Shown here in pieces: positions 1 to 7,398 of a stretch of 64,000 bases of DNA (positions are counted from its first letter, which is position 1; each line of letters opens with the position of its first letter). Origin of the DNA: Caldilineaceae bacterium (GTDB lineage Bacteria > Chloroflexota > Anaerolineae > Caldilineales > Caldilineaceae); NCBI GenBank assembly GCA_022827195.1, contig JAJDTL010000004.1, forward strand, positions 124,001 to 188,000. The letters run 5' to 3'. The notes under the pieces were generated by a model that worked only from the letters and a program-made list of their open reading frames with translations, was not told where the DNA came from and did no database searches. Position numbers and translations under genes: made by a program.

Positions 1-1
1 C

Positions 2-733
2 CCCTTTCACCAGAAGGGGGTGGTTGTCTCATTGCGCGAGTTCTCCAACAACGCGCTGCTGCATCACCACGGAATCCTGGCGGCCGAACGCGCCGACGGG
101 AAGGCAGACCCGGACGCCGACGGCTACGCAAATGAGCTGAGCGTGGGTGATATCACCGCCCTGACCCTCTTCCAGGCCACGCTGCCCGCGCCGGTCCGGG
201 TGGCGCCCAATACCCGGGCCGAAAGGGAGGCCGCTGCGCGCGGGTGCCTCATCTTCGACCAGATCCGCTTTTCCGACTGCCACATTCCGGCGATGCCGCT
301 CGCCAGCCTGGAAATCGTCGAGCCGGGCCCGTTCAACCCGGCGAACAATCTGCGGCCTGAAGATGTCGGCGCGACCTACAAGGTCGACCTGTCACCCTAC
401 ATAGCGGACTTAAGACGGGATGGCGAAGACAACTTCCTGCTCCCGGTCTACACCGACCTGAAGCGGCACGACATGGGGGAGTTTCTGAAAAACGAGGCAC
501 TCGAACAGGCAGGCGTCCCCACGCGGTGCTGGCTGACGAGGAAGCTGTGGGGCATCGCATCGGAGCACCCGTACCTGCACCACGGACGCGCGACCCTGAT
601 TTCGGAAGCGATCCTGGCGCACGGCGGCGAAGCGCAGGAGCAGAGAGACGCATTCGCGGAGCTGCAGCAGAGGGAACAGGCCGAGCTCCTCGAATTTCTT
701 CTGACCCTCCGCATAGCTGCCGGCGAGAAGTAA
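2..733 (+). CDS. Di-heme oxidoreductase (DHOR/DUF1111) C-terminal part, 5' end outside the window
   Basis: The frame is open from the first bases, so the gene starts upstream; 243 C-terminal residues are visible of a family usually about 450-500 residues long. The opening stretch with SLREFSNNALLHHHG, the later DLKRHDMGE segment and the HPYLHHGR tail match di-heme 'thiol oxidoreductase' (DUF1111) proteins, which are periplasmic c-type cytochrome-like enzymes related to cytochrome c peroxidases. The expected second CxxCH heme motif reads FSDCH (269-283), so its first cysteine is replaced by phenylalanine. Downstream is intergenic sequence, so it seems to be the last gene of its unit. The family call is solid; whether heme is attached at this motif is unknown. 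Confidence 0.85.
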   Translation, partial: PFHQKGVVVSLREFSNNALLHHHGILAAERADGKADPDADGYANELSVGDITALTLFQATLPAPVRVAPNTRAEREAAARGCLIFDQIRFSDCHIPAMPLASLEIVEPGPFNPANNLRPEDVGATYKVDLSPYIADLRRDGEDNFLLPVYTDLKRHDMGEFLKNEALEQAGVPTRCWLTRKLWGIASEHPYLHHGRATLISEAILAHGGEAQEQRDAFAELQQREQAELLEFLLTLRIAAGEK

Positions 734-1044
734 GCGGCCTCTGGTCCCCCCCATTAGACTTAAGGCGCCACATCGCCCGGTTCACCCCGGGCATGAATTT
801 CAAGCCAGTCAACGTGCGGTCTGCTCCCGCTCCAGCGCTGCGATGATAACCACCCTTTGCGTACTCGTCCCTGGGCGCGCCGGGTAGGGGCATACGCTGA
901 AGCTATGCAGTCTCCAGCCTGATTCTTTGTTCAGCTGCGCCTCGAGCGAAGTTCCATTGCTGACCTCAATAACCCTGTACCTCCCTTCTGTGTTCTTGCC
1001 CGCCGTTGCTCAGCCGCCAGCTGGCGTACTACCCAACCGCGTCC

Positions 1045-1176
1045 TCACACCCAGCTCCGGTACTCCGCCTTCACCTCCACGAACTCCGCCAGATTGCGCC
1101 CCTTGCTGATCTCCCGCGCCATGCTCAGCTTGCTCCCCCCAAGCCCGGCAACATACGCCAGTTCAAAGAGCCGCAT
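1045..1176 (-). CDS. Possible 43-residue ORF or gene remnant
   Basis: An ATG at 1176 opens 43 codons, ending in EVKAEYRSWV, with a helical and charged composition and GC-rich third positions typical of coding sequence. A short out-of-phase ORF with a purine-rich ribosome site (GAGGAG) lies just upstream, so the two may be pieces of one frameshifted small gene. I do not recognise the family. It could equally be a chance ORF. Confidence 0.25.
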   Translation of the reverse strand: MRLFELAYVAGLGGSKLSMAREISKGRNLAEFVEVKAEYRSWV

Positions 1177-1319
1177 CCCTCAGTTCAGCCATTTTCATCT
1201 TCTCCTCTGCACGCCCAGCCGACCTCCAGTGGCTCTGAACTCCCCCCGGAACAGAGAAGCGTCGGGTTCGGGCCTCTTGGCCTGGACCCGGCGCCTGGGG
1301 CCCTCTTGCTTGCTTGCCG

Positions 1320-1378
1320 ACCCGGTGCCACTGCTTGTCGGGCTAACATAACGAGTGGTACAAACATCGGGGGCAATT
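1320..1378 (-). repeat. Dispersed palindromic repeat, copy A
   Basis: On the minus strand this reads like copies at 8087-8140, 11805-11860 and 13472-13530. They share the core GTACCACNCGTNATGTT followed by a GTCCGACAAGC-like block, flanked by C-rich and G-rich arms that can pair. Confidence 0.6.
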
Positions 1379-1393
1379 CAATTTCCTAAACAA

Positions 1394-1422
1394 AAAGGTC
1401 ACTACGAAACGTAGCGACCTTT
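1394..1422 (-). terminator. Rho-independent terminator of the Cache-domain gene
   Basis: The 13-nt arms 1394-1406 and 1410-1422 enclose a 3-nt loop. The single A/C mismatch on the plus strand becomes a G-U pair in the minus-strand RNA, so the stem is complete in that direction only. It is followed on the minus strand by a T-rich run. It lies 75 bp past the stop codon of the 1498-2766 gene. Confidence 0.8.
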
Positions 1423-1497
1423 GTTACTTGACACTCGGACAGATCACGTTAACCTGCATTCCCTGTCAGCCGCCGCCCCTCACGACAAGGGGAGTAG

Positions 1498-2766
1498 CTA
1501 ATTCCCATTCAGGTAGAAACCTGAATTGACGATGATGTTGAAAGGGACTGTGCCTCCGTCCGGCAATGGGATCTGAGCCGTAAAGATACGTGCGTAGCCT
1601 ACCTTGGGGATGTCGGCGCTGTCGGAGTCGTCGGCGGGATTGTCGAAATGATACGTCCAGAAACCGCCTTCCGGGCCGCTTTCTGCCGCTGCGATCAGTT
1701 GGTCCACGATCAGCTCTCCGGTCACAACGTCGCGCGAGATTCCTCCTCGTCGCAGTTCAAATCGATTCGGAAATGCGCCGTGAAACATGATCTGCCTGCT
1801 GGTTATGTCCATCGCGGCAATATAGATGGACCCGTCTCTCCAGGGCCCGTTCGGGTCCCGGAGGGCGACCCGGGCTTTCGAGAGCGCGGCCAGGTCGCCG
1901 GACTCCAGGAGCTCAACCAGGTACGCCCCCGCGGCGGTGACGAACTCCTTCAAGGTTTCCCGGTCAACCACGTGGCTGGCCGTAATGGGCGGGTCGCCGT
2001 AATCGAGCGACTCCTCGCTGATCGGAACCAGGTGAGACGCGTCGAGGTCGAATCCGACGAGCAATATACGCGGGCTCTGCATAGTGGCCGAGAAGTATGC
2101 CGAGGCATGGCCGGAAGCATCCTTGATTTGAGGCGTGTTGAACAGGCCGCCATCCCCATCTGCGGCGGCAATGAAGACGGGTAGGGCGAGGGCAGGGTTG
2201 GTCAGCGCGGCTGGGTCGATTCCCAAAGCGTGAAGGATTGCTCCATAGATCGCGGGGTTGAGTTGCCTGCCGGACAATGACATATCCTTCGCGTGAAGGA
2301 AAACCCTGCCGTCGAGCGTCAGTTCCACAAGGTAGGTAGAACCGGATCGCCACGGACTGCCCTCCTGCCTGAAGAGACATCCGACGTATGCTGAATGCTC
2401 TAAGGTCGTAGCCTCCTGGGACCCGCCCACAAATTGGCCTCTTAAGGCCAGTGCGAAGTCGGTCAGACGGGCGCCGCCGTCTTCAACCTGCTGCGCGGTT
2501 ATGGGCGGGGCGGCGCGCGGGACGACGCCCTCTGGTAGCGGACAGTCGAGCGGGTCTGACATTGCAGTGGCTTCAGGTGTCGGTGTGGGAGCCGTCCGTG
2601 TTTCCAAGGCGGCTAGACGCTCATCATGGGCGTCTACGCGGTCTGTCAGTGCATCCAGGGCTTTGGCTATGTTTTCCAATGTAATGTCACTGTGGGCGAC
2701 GAGAACAGCGGTCGGCAAAAGGAACAGCACAAAAGCGAGAATGACAATACGGAAAAAGCGGTTCAT
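1498..2766 (-). CDS. Secreted or anchored protein with tandem Cache-like sensor modules
   Basis: A 422-residue protein. Residues 1-25 form a signal peptide or signal anchor, about 28-56 a predicted coiled coil (heptad-like TDRVDAHDERLAALE), then a Thr/Pro linker. Two repeated modules follow (about 90-235 and 255-420), each with a segment like WRSGSTYLVELTLDGRVFLH or WRDGSIYIAAMDITSRQIMFH and, in the second, a GGFWTYHF segment. That pattern is typical of single Cache extracellular ligand-sensing domains. No kinase, methyl-accepting or cyclase domain follows, so it is a stand-alone sensor or binding protein. The ribosome site AGGGAG sits 7 nt before ATG 2766. A hairpin lies in the leader (2797-2833) and a terminator downstream. 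Ligand unknown. Confidence 0.7.
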   Translation of the reverse strand: MNRFFRIVILAFVLFLLPTAVLVAHSDITLENIAKALDALTDRVDAHDERLAALETRTAPTPTPEATAMSDPLDCPLPEGVVPRAAPPITAQQVEDGGARLTDFALALRGQFVGGSQEATTLEHSAYVGCLFRQEGSPWRSGSTYLVELTLDGRVFLHAKDMSLSGRQLNPAIYGAILHALGIDPAALTNPALALPVFIAAADGDGGLFNTPQIKDASGHASAYFSATMQSPRILLVGFDLDASHLVPISEESLDYGDPPITASHVVDRETLKEFVTAAGAYLVELLESGDLAALSKARVALRDPNGPWRDGSIYIAAMDITSRQIMFHGAFPNRFELRRGGISRDVVTGELIVDQLIAAAESGPEGGFWTYHFDNPADDSDSADIPKVGYARIFTAQIPLPDGGTVPFNIIVNSGFYLNGN

Positions 2767-2796
2767 GGCGTGCTCCCTTGGTGGAAACTGATGAAC

Positions 2797-2833
2797 GGTA
2801 ACGGAAACACCACCTCAAGGTGCTTCCGTTACC
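2797..2833 (-). promoter_or_regulatory. Leader hairpin of the Cache-domain gene
   Basis: Arms GGTAACGGAA (2797-2806) and TTCCGTTACC (2824-2833) are perfect 10-bp complements, and CACC/GGTG pairs inside them. The element lies 31 bp upstream of the ATG. It could be an operator palindrome or a 5'UTR structure. Confidence 0.5.
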
Positions 2834-2993
2834 AGTTCCTTGTAGGTCAGATGTTTCCCGATCGTGTTTTTGTTATGTTCTCCTAGAGGTTTTCGTAGAA
2901 GGGGAAGTAGAAATCGAATTGCAACCCTCTGGCGTCATCCTCTTGCTCTTCTAGCCCTTTCACGCCGCGCAGAACTCCCACAACCTCGCTATA

Positions 2994-3050
2994 TGAGCTT
3001 GGCCCCTAAGACTGAACCGCGAGCTCAGGCGTCTAATGGAGCAATTTACC
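2994..3050 (+). mobile_element. Solo IS3-type terminal sequence, degenerate
   Basis: These 57 bp match 7110-7166 at about three quarters of positions. Both start TGAGCTTGGCCCC and resemble the IS3-type end beside the orfA fragment at 12099-12122. No transposase is attached. Confidence 0.45.
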
Positions 3051-3502
3051 AAATACGTGGAGAGACAGATTGTGGCCAAGACAGCTGGGTCCTCAGTCCC
3101 TTTAGTCGTATCCCGAAGGCCCTTGCAATCGGCTGCCGCCGGTGCTGCGCAAGCTCTGCAGACTTGCCCGCCCGCTCCGTAATTCCGCGGCCGAAAACGG
3201 TCTAACTCCCAATTATACTGTGCTCAAATGTCATTCTCATGTTGTTTTCTGCTTTTTTGGTGTCAATAAAGTGTCAATGTGCCTTTATGCGCTCGACCGG
3301 TGTTGCTTCTTCTGGTCCGAATGCAAAGGCGATCCGGCCAAAACGCCCGGCGCGCGCGCCGGGCCGGCCCCTCTGCCGCATCCACCAACGGAGAAGCCGC
3401 GCCTGCATCCCATTGGGGTATAATGCCCTGGTCCGGAGTTGACCGCGGCACGTCCGCTTGGCGCGCGCCGGGGCCGCGGTCTGTACCTGGACGAGGACGT
3501 GA

Positions 3503-3757
3503 AGTAGCGACCGCCGCGGCAACCGCTCTGCCCTCGAATGGGTCATCGACTACTGTAACATCAAGGCCGGCAAGCGCGGCGGCATCGTTAACGACCCCAG
3601 CCGTCCCGACGACCCGCAGTACATCCTCTGCCTGCTCGCCAACGTCATCAGCGTTAGCTTGGAAACGGTGGACATTGTAGCGCGCCTGCCAGCGCTGGGA
3701 ATTGAAATAGTGACGCCTGCTGCCCAGCGAGACGCACAGGAGGTTCGAGCAGGATGA
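3503..3757 (+). pseudogene. Type ISP restriction-modification enzyme, C-terminal remnant
   Basis: After an upstream stop (TGA at 3500) 84 codons are open. The translation includes SALEWVIDYCNIKAGKRGGI followed by VNDPSRPDDPQYI and a SLETVDIV segment. From memory this matches the conserved C-terminus of single-polypeptide (type ISP, helicase plus N6-methyltransferase) restriction enzymes, which end with SALEWVID..R...KRSGIVNDP...DDP.YI. The complete enzyme exceeds 1000 residues and none of the rest is present, so this is debris of a lost restriction system. It sits just before an IS630 remnant. The family call is reasonably specific, though based on one motif block. Confidence 0.6.
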
Positions 3758-3860
3758 CCTGGCTCGACATTTTCCTTGAATTGTTCAACAGTTTTTATAG
3801 TAGCTGTGACAGCAGAGTTGGAAATAAAGGAGGTTTGGCCCATTACCAAAAAGCATAGAT

Positions 3861-4292
3861 CCAGGGCGTCATGTCAAGGTGATAGCGCGCCGCACCATGG
3901 TTGACTTTGCCCACTGCTTGCGTGACTTGGTCGACATCCGTTTCCCGCAGGCAGAGAGGCTCGTCTTGGTGATGGACAATTTGAACACGTATAAATTTGC
4001 TGCCCTCTATGAAGCGTTCCCGCCGGCTGAAGCCCGCCGCATCGCCGCCAAAGTGGAAAGCCATTACACCCCAAAACATGGCAGTTGGCTCAATATGGCT
4101 GAAATCAAACTCAGTGTCCTGCATCGACAGTGCTTAAACGCTCGCGTCCCTGACAAAGAGACCTTGATGCAGCAAGTCACAGCTTGGCAAAATCGTCGCA
4201 ATGCTTCTGCATCGACTGTCAACTGGCGTTTCACCACGATTGATGCTCGCATAAAACTCCGACGCCTTTATCCGTCAATAGAAGATTGTTGA
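3861..4292 (+). pseudogene. IS630-family transposase, C-terminal DDE fragment
   Basis: The translation from about 3861 (PGRHVKVIARRT) to the stop at 4292 matches the catalytic C-terminal half of IS630 transposases: MDNLNTYKFAALYEAFPP supplies the second catalytic Asp, HYTPKHGSWLNMAEI the catalytic Glu, and the end is TIDARIKLRRLYPSIEDC. The N-terminal HTH region and first catalytic Asp are missing, and stops close the frame just upstream (last at 3825). It cannot encode an active transposase. It differs in sequence from the IS630 remnant at 5374-6029, so two elements inserted here. Confidence 0.85.
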
Positions 4293-4305
4293 ACTTCTAG
4301 GTACC

Positions 4306-4551
4306 ATGAAGCGCAACCACTTTATCGTCGTATTTTTGGCAATACTCGTCCCTGGGGCATTGCTGGCGCAAGATGAACTTTCTTTGGAATGCCTGGCGGA
4401 AAGGGTCAAGGAGATGAGTTCAGATTTTGGCCTTTTCGGGCGTGGGCTTGCTCGCGTCAACAGTCGGGTCGATGCCATCGAAGAGCAACTTGCTTCCTAT
4501 CTTTCAGAATCAGGCTGTCTCGCCCAGCTTGTCCCGGTTCAATGCAACTGA
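4306..4551 (+). CDS. Short secreted coiled-coil protein, possibly a truncated paralogue of the Cache gene's N-terminus
   Basis: 81 residues from ATG 4306. A signal peptide (MKRNHFIVVFLAILVPGALLA) is followed by a helical, coiled-coil-prone stretch (RVKEMSSDFGLFGRGLARVN) and a cysteine-containing tail. The layout, signal peptide then coiled coil, matches the first 56 residues of the 422-residue protein at 1498-2766, but no sensor domain follows. It starts 14 bp after the IS630 remnant stop and converges on the Yip1 gene. It may be a gene truncated by rearrangement rather than a functional small protein. Confidence 0.4.
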   Translation: MKRNHFIVVFLAILVPGALLAQDELSLECLAERVKEMSSDFGLFGRGLARVNSRVDAIEEQLASYLSESGCLAQLVPVQCN

Positions 4552-4628
4552 CCTGGGAGAAACAACATTGGGAAGTTTCGGCAGCTTGAGGCCGTGCCAG
4601 TTGGGGTGATTGTGGGCAGCAATGATGG

Positions 4629-5288
4629 TCATGTAAAGTATCTCAGGATGAAGAGGATGGCACCGAGGGCAACTACGTTCAGGCAAGCAGCCAAGAGCAA
4701 CCCAAAGAGGACTGAGGCGACAACCACAATGATGGCCCTCCCTTTGGTCAGGCTATATTCCACTTTGGTGGCAAAGTAGGCGAGGACAATCTGATAGACT
4801 CCCAGAACAGCGCCAACAAAGCCTCCAATCACCGGTATGAATCCAAGAATGGAGGTGAAGATCATCAGCGGTGCGGAAAAGGTGGAGTAGAGATAGGTGT
4901 ACCGGCCGTACTGCCCACCACGCCCGCCCAATAAGGAGGCGAGCACATGGTAGATACCGGTCCCGATCAGGAAGAGGACTGGCCCAAAAACAATGTAGCT
5001 GAGGCTAAAGGTAGGACCCACGGCCGCGCCGATCTCCTCGGGCGTTGTGAATTCATCCTGAAGTTCAGACGGTAGCAATTCCAGGACCTGATCGAACACG
5101 CCCATCGCCGACGAGAGTATGTTGGACTGTAGCACACCAAGCAGCACAGAGACTAACGAGGCCGCAAAAACCCACAGGAGCGCGGTCGACAGCGCAGCCG
5201 AGGACTTTTCTCGCTCGGCGGCAAAAAAAGCTTCGCCGGGTTTTGTCAATGCTTTCATCCAAGTCTGGAAAATCGACTGGATGTCCAT
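4629..5288 (-). CDS. Yip1-family integral membrane protein
   Basis: 219 residues from ATG 5288, chosen because AGGAG lies 7 nt upstream; the frame stays open further 5' but that extension is not protein-like. A short amphipathic start (MDIQSIFQTWMKALTKPGEA) is typical of bacterial Yip1-domain proteins. About five hydrophobic segments follow (near residues 33-55, 90-110, 125-150, 155-175 and 190-215) with a glycine-rich loop GGRGGQYGRY in the middle. Bacterial Yip1 proteins are multi-pass inner-membrane proteins of unknown role. It is bracketed by IS630 remnants, so it may be a passenger of past rearrangement. Confidence 0.75.
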   Translation of the reverse strand: MDIQSIFQTWMKALTKPGEAFFAAEREKSSAALSTALLWVFAASLVSVLLGVLQSNILSSAMGVFDQVLELLPSELQDEFTTPEEIGAAVGPTFSLSYIVFGPVLFLIGTGIYHVLASLLGGRGGQYGRYTYLYSTFSAPLMIFTSILGFIPVIGGFVGAVLGVYQIVLAYFATKVEYSLTKGRAIIVVVASVLFGLLLAACLNVVALGAILFILRYFT

Positions 5289-5373
5289 AGGAATCTCCTG
5301 AGAGTCAAAGAGACCGATCGCCGCTGTGAGGACACTGGGACTGGGGGGGCAAAGTGCGGGTACTAAAGTGAGT

Positions 5374-6029
5374 TCAATTTGATACCAAGAGTTTTTCGTA
5401 CTCTGGGTCGAGTTTGAATTTGGGCCAGAGGCGATAGACAAGAGTGGTTGGGTCAGTATTGATGCGGTCGACGAAGGCTTTGCAGGCGTCGAATAGGTGT
5501 CGCATGGAAGGATGGCAGTGGTTGCGTGTCACCTCTTCTCGCATCCACTTCCAGAGACCCTCGATCGGATTCAGGTCGGGACTGTAAGGTGGCAAAGCGA
5601 TGAGCGTGAAGCCGAGTTTGACTGCGGCCTTCTGTACGTATTTGGCCCGATGCCAACTGGCGCCGTCTCAAATGATCACGGCTTCACCGGTCTCATCGCC
5701 CAGCCATGCAGCCAGGCGCTGCAAGAACTGAATCGTATGTTCTTTGTTGCAGGAGCCTTCATTCCAAATCATGCAGCGGCCTGCGGCGAAGTCGTAGGCG
5801 CCATACCAGTTAATGCGGTACCCAACCGATTATAGTCATGCACCCATTTGAGGACCGTTTCCTTCGTGCGTCCAACCTCGCGTGCCCAGCTACAGGCCGT
5901 CGTCTGTCCACTCGCAATTATGAACAATGCCAGAAAACGCTCGCGACTGCGCCCATGTTCAGCCTCCACCGACAAGTTGCGCAAATCGGACAGCGACTGG
6001 CCCCATTTCGCCAAATCAGGTCGAACCAT
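5374..6029 (-). pseudogene. Degenerate IS630-family transposase (frameshift, internal deletion, nonsense codon)
   Basis: The start at 6029 encodes 86 residues with an IS630 N-terminal HTH (TTACSWAREVGRTKETVLKW). Near 5830 the matching frame changes: RINWYGAYDFAAGRCMIWNE continues in another phase. The catalytic core is then stopped by TGA in VII*DGASWHRAK, where family members have a residue, often Trp. The C-terminus restarts as ALPPYSPDLNPIEGLWKW to the stop at 5374. The linker carrying the first catalytic Asp is missing. This is a dead insertion sequence, inverted relative to the fragment at 3861-4292. Confidence 0.85.
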
Positions 6030-6171
6030 CGTTCCCCTCCATCACTTGATATGGAAGTCGGTCCGATCCTTCTATCACATCTTGCCAACCAAAAGCGAGG
6101 CTCTTGGTTTCATTAGGGAATTACTTTAGGCTGCGCCTGCATCTCAAACAGGGCAGGGTGGTCGATCGTAG

Positions 6172-6555
6172 TTACGTTTGTGCTATCTGAATCAGGTTGC
6201 CGCAGGTATCGTCAAAGACGGCTATGGTGACGGTGGCCAGTTCGGTCGGCTCCATTGTAAAAACTACGCCCAGTGACTTCAGTTTTTCATGCTCTGCACG
6301 GATGTCTGCAACGCCAAAGGATGCGGCCGGGATGCCTTCGTCAAATATTCCTTGCTGAAATGCCTGCGATAACGGGTTATCGTTTGGTTCAAGTAAAAGC
6401 TCGGTCCCATCTGGATCATCGGGCGAGACGACGGTAAGCCACTTGAACTTTCCCACGGGGACGTCATGCTTTTTCACAAAGCCGAGAGTTTCCGTGTAGA
6501 ACTTCAAAGCTTCATTCTGGTCGTTCACGAATACGCTTGTGTGTGTAATGTGCAT
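6172..6555 (-). CDS. VOC-fold (glyoxalase/bleomycin-resistance type) protein
   Basis: 127 residues from ATG 6555, preceded by GGAGG five nt upstream; an alternative ATG 18 nt earlier would overlap less well. It has the beta-alpha-beta-beta-beta pattern of a single VOC module pair: HITHTSVFVNDQNEALKFY at the start, KWLTVVSPDD and LLLEPNDN in the first half, FGVADIRAEHEKLKSLGV and a C-terminal FDDTCGNLIQIAQT. Some members bind metal and act as dioxygenases, lyases or resistance proteins; the substrate cannot be read here. It lies 26 bp after the ArsR-type regulator and is almost certainly cotranscribed with it. This ArsR-VOC pairing is common. Confidence 0.85.
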   Translation of the reverse strand: MHITHTSVFVNDQNEALKFYTETLGFVKKHDVPVGKFKWLTVVSPDDPDGTELLLEPNDNPLSQAFQQGIFDEGIPAASFGVADIRAEHEKLKSLGVVFTMEPTELATVTIAVFDDTCGNLIQIAQT

Positions 6556-6581
6556 ATCCTGCCTCCCTTGCATTCATAATG

Positions 6582-6854
6582 TTATTTGAGCCATCGGTTC
6601 ATGACAGACTTGATGGGTTCATCGTTGAAGATAAGCAACCGATACTTTCCACGCTTCTCTGAGCTTACGAGCCCCGCCTTTTCTAAGACATTGATGTGTT
6701 TGGCTATGGCCTGTCGGGAGATGGCGACTTCGTGTCGCATGATCAATCGCGCCATGAGCTCATAGAGCGTTTGCTCCTTGCGCTCGGAGAGCTCGTCCAG
6801 TATCAACCTCCTTGTTGGGTCTGCGAGTGCCTTGAAGACTAAATCTATGTGCAT
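6582..6854 (-). CDS. ArsR-family winged-helix transcriptional regulator
   Basis: 90 residues. Features are FKALADPTRRLILDEL (helix 1 with the family ADPTRR signature), the recognition region EVAISRQAIAKHINVLEKAG and the wing GLVSSEKRGKYRLL. Cysteine metal-binding motifs of ArsR/SmtB metal sensors are absent, so it belongs to the non-metal branch often paired with VOC or SRPBCC genes. The start codon ATG 6854 lies about 8 nt downstream of a strong -10 box, so the mRNA is nearly leaderless and has no room for a ribosome site. The operator-like palindrome between -35 and -10 suggests autorepression of the ArsR-VOC operon. Confidence 0.9.
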   Translation of the reverse strand: MHIDLVFKALADPTRRLILDELSERKEQTLYELMARLIMRHEVAISRQAIAKHINVLEKAGLVSSEKRGKYRLLIFNDEPIKSVMNRWLK

Positions 6855-6862
6855 TCAGACAC

Positions 6863-6892
6863 ATTATACACAACCATAGGGTTGCATGTCAA
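6863..6892 (-). promoter_or_regulatory. Promoter and operator of the arsR-VOC operon
   Basis: On the minus strand TTGACA (6887-6892) and TATAAT (6863-6868) are separated by 18 bp, both matching sigma-70 consensus. A perfect inverted repeat CAACC-ATAG-GGTTG (6871-6884) fills the spacer, the usual operator position for ArsR-family repressors. The predicted start site is within about two bases of the start codon. Confidence 0.8.
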
Positions 6893-7155
6893 TAGGCGAT
6901 TCCCCAAGTGGCCAGGAATCACATCCCCAGCATGTGGCAGGACTGGGTGAAGTCATGGGAGCTAGTTGAGTTGAAAGAAACGTACCTCAATCCTGGTGGG
7001 CGGAGGCTCGTGAGTTGATATCCGAGGCTGACAGGCACCTTCCTAATATCAGAACCTGCCAGCGGAAAGTTCCCCAATCGGTTCGCCTTAGCCCGCCGGA
7101 CTGGCGAAGTGAGCTTGGCCCCAAAAATTGGACCACAAGCTAAGGTGTACAATAG
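6893..7155. other. Intergenic region upstream of the HigBA remnant
   Basis: No gene recognised. The right edge contains the solo IS3-type end (7110-7166). The remainder is unassigned. Confidence 0.5.
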
Positions 7156-7166
7156 AGCAGTTCACC
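7110..7166 (+). mobile_element. Solo IS3-type terminal sequence
   Basis: It begins TGAGCTTGGCCCC followed by AAAAATTGGACCA, like IS3-family ends and the minus-strand end at 12099-12122. It is related over its whole length to 2994-3050. Its right boundary coincides with the point where the HigB toxin similarity begins, suggesting it truncated that gene. Confidence 0.5.
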
Positions 7167-7395
7167 CATCCATCAGAGGCCGGTTCTCAACCTCTCCCAC
7201 GTCAGAGGCGTTGGCCGCGGGGTGTTGGAGTGCCGCATAAACGTCGGTCCAGGCTACAGAGTCTACTTCGGCAGAGATGGCGACACGTTGATCATCCTGC
7301 TCGGTGGAGGCACAAAAGCTCGCCAGCAGAGGGACATTGAAGGCGCTCATGAATTCTGGCAGGAGTACAGACGCCGCAAGCAGCAGGAGGTGTGA
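7156..7395 (+). pseudogene. higB: HigB/RelE-type toxin, 5'-truncated
   Basis: The frame contains [40 protein letters not shown] and ends [10 protein letters not shown]. This is the C-terminal half of the HigB-type (RelE/ParE superfamily) 'addiction module killer' proteins, with the hallmark GPGYRVYF and the GG.K..Q..DI block. Family members are about 100 residues; the N-terminal third is missing and no ATG with a ribosome site precedes the conserved part. The missing part is replaced by an IS3-type end. The stop is 3 nt before the antitoxin start. Probably an inactive toxin with a retained antitoxin. Confidence 0.75.
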
Positions 7396-7398
7396 AAG

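Larger units (their letters stand above)
734..1497. other. Intergenic region, 764 bp
   Basis: No convincing full gene. It contains a possible 43-codon minus-strand ORF (1045-1176), one copy of the dispersed palindromic repeat (1320-1378) and the terminator of the minus-strand Cache gene (1394-1422). The rest shows nothing recognisable. Confidence 0.6.
2767..3502. other. Intergenic or degenerate region, 736 bp
   Basis: Mostly non-coding and AT-richer than its surroundings. It holds the leader hairpin of the Cache gene (2797-2833) and a solo IS3-type end (2994-3050) followed by a short open frame starting ATGGAGCAATTTACC that I do not recognise. Otherwise nothing supportable. Confidence 0.5.

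Noticed and set aside
5374..6029. In-frame TGA in the IS630 remnant as a selenocysteine codon
   Set aside because: The element also has a frameshift and a deletion, transposases are not selenoproteins, and the position is usually Trp (TGG to TGA). It is a nonsense mutation.
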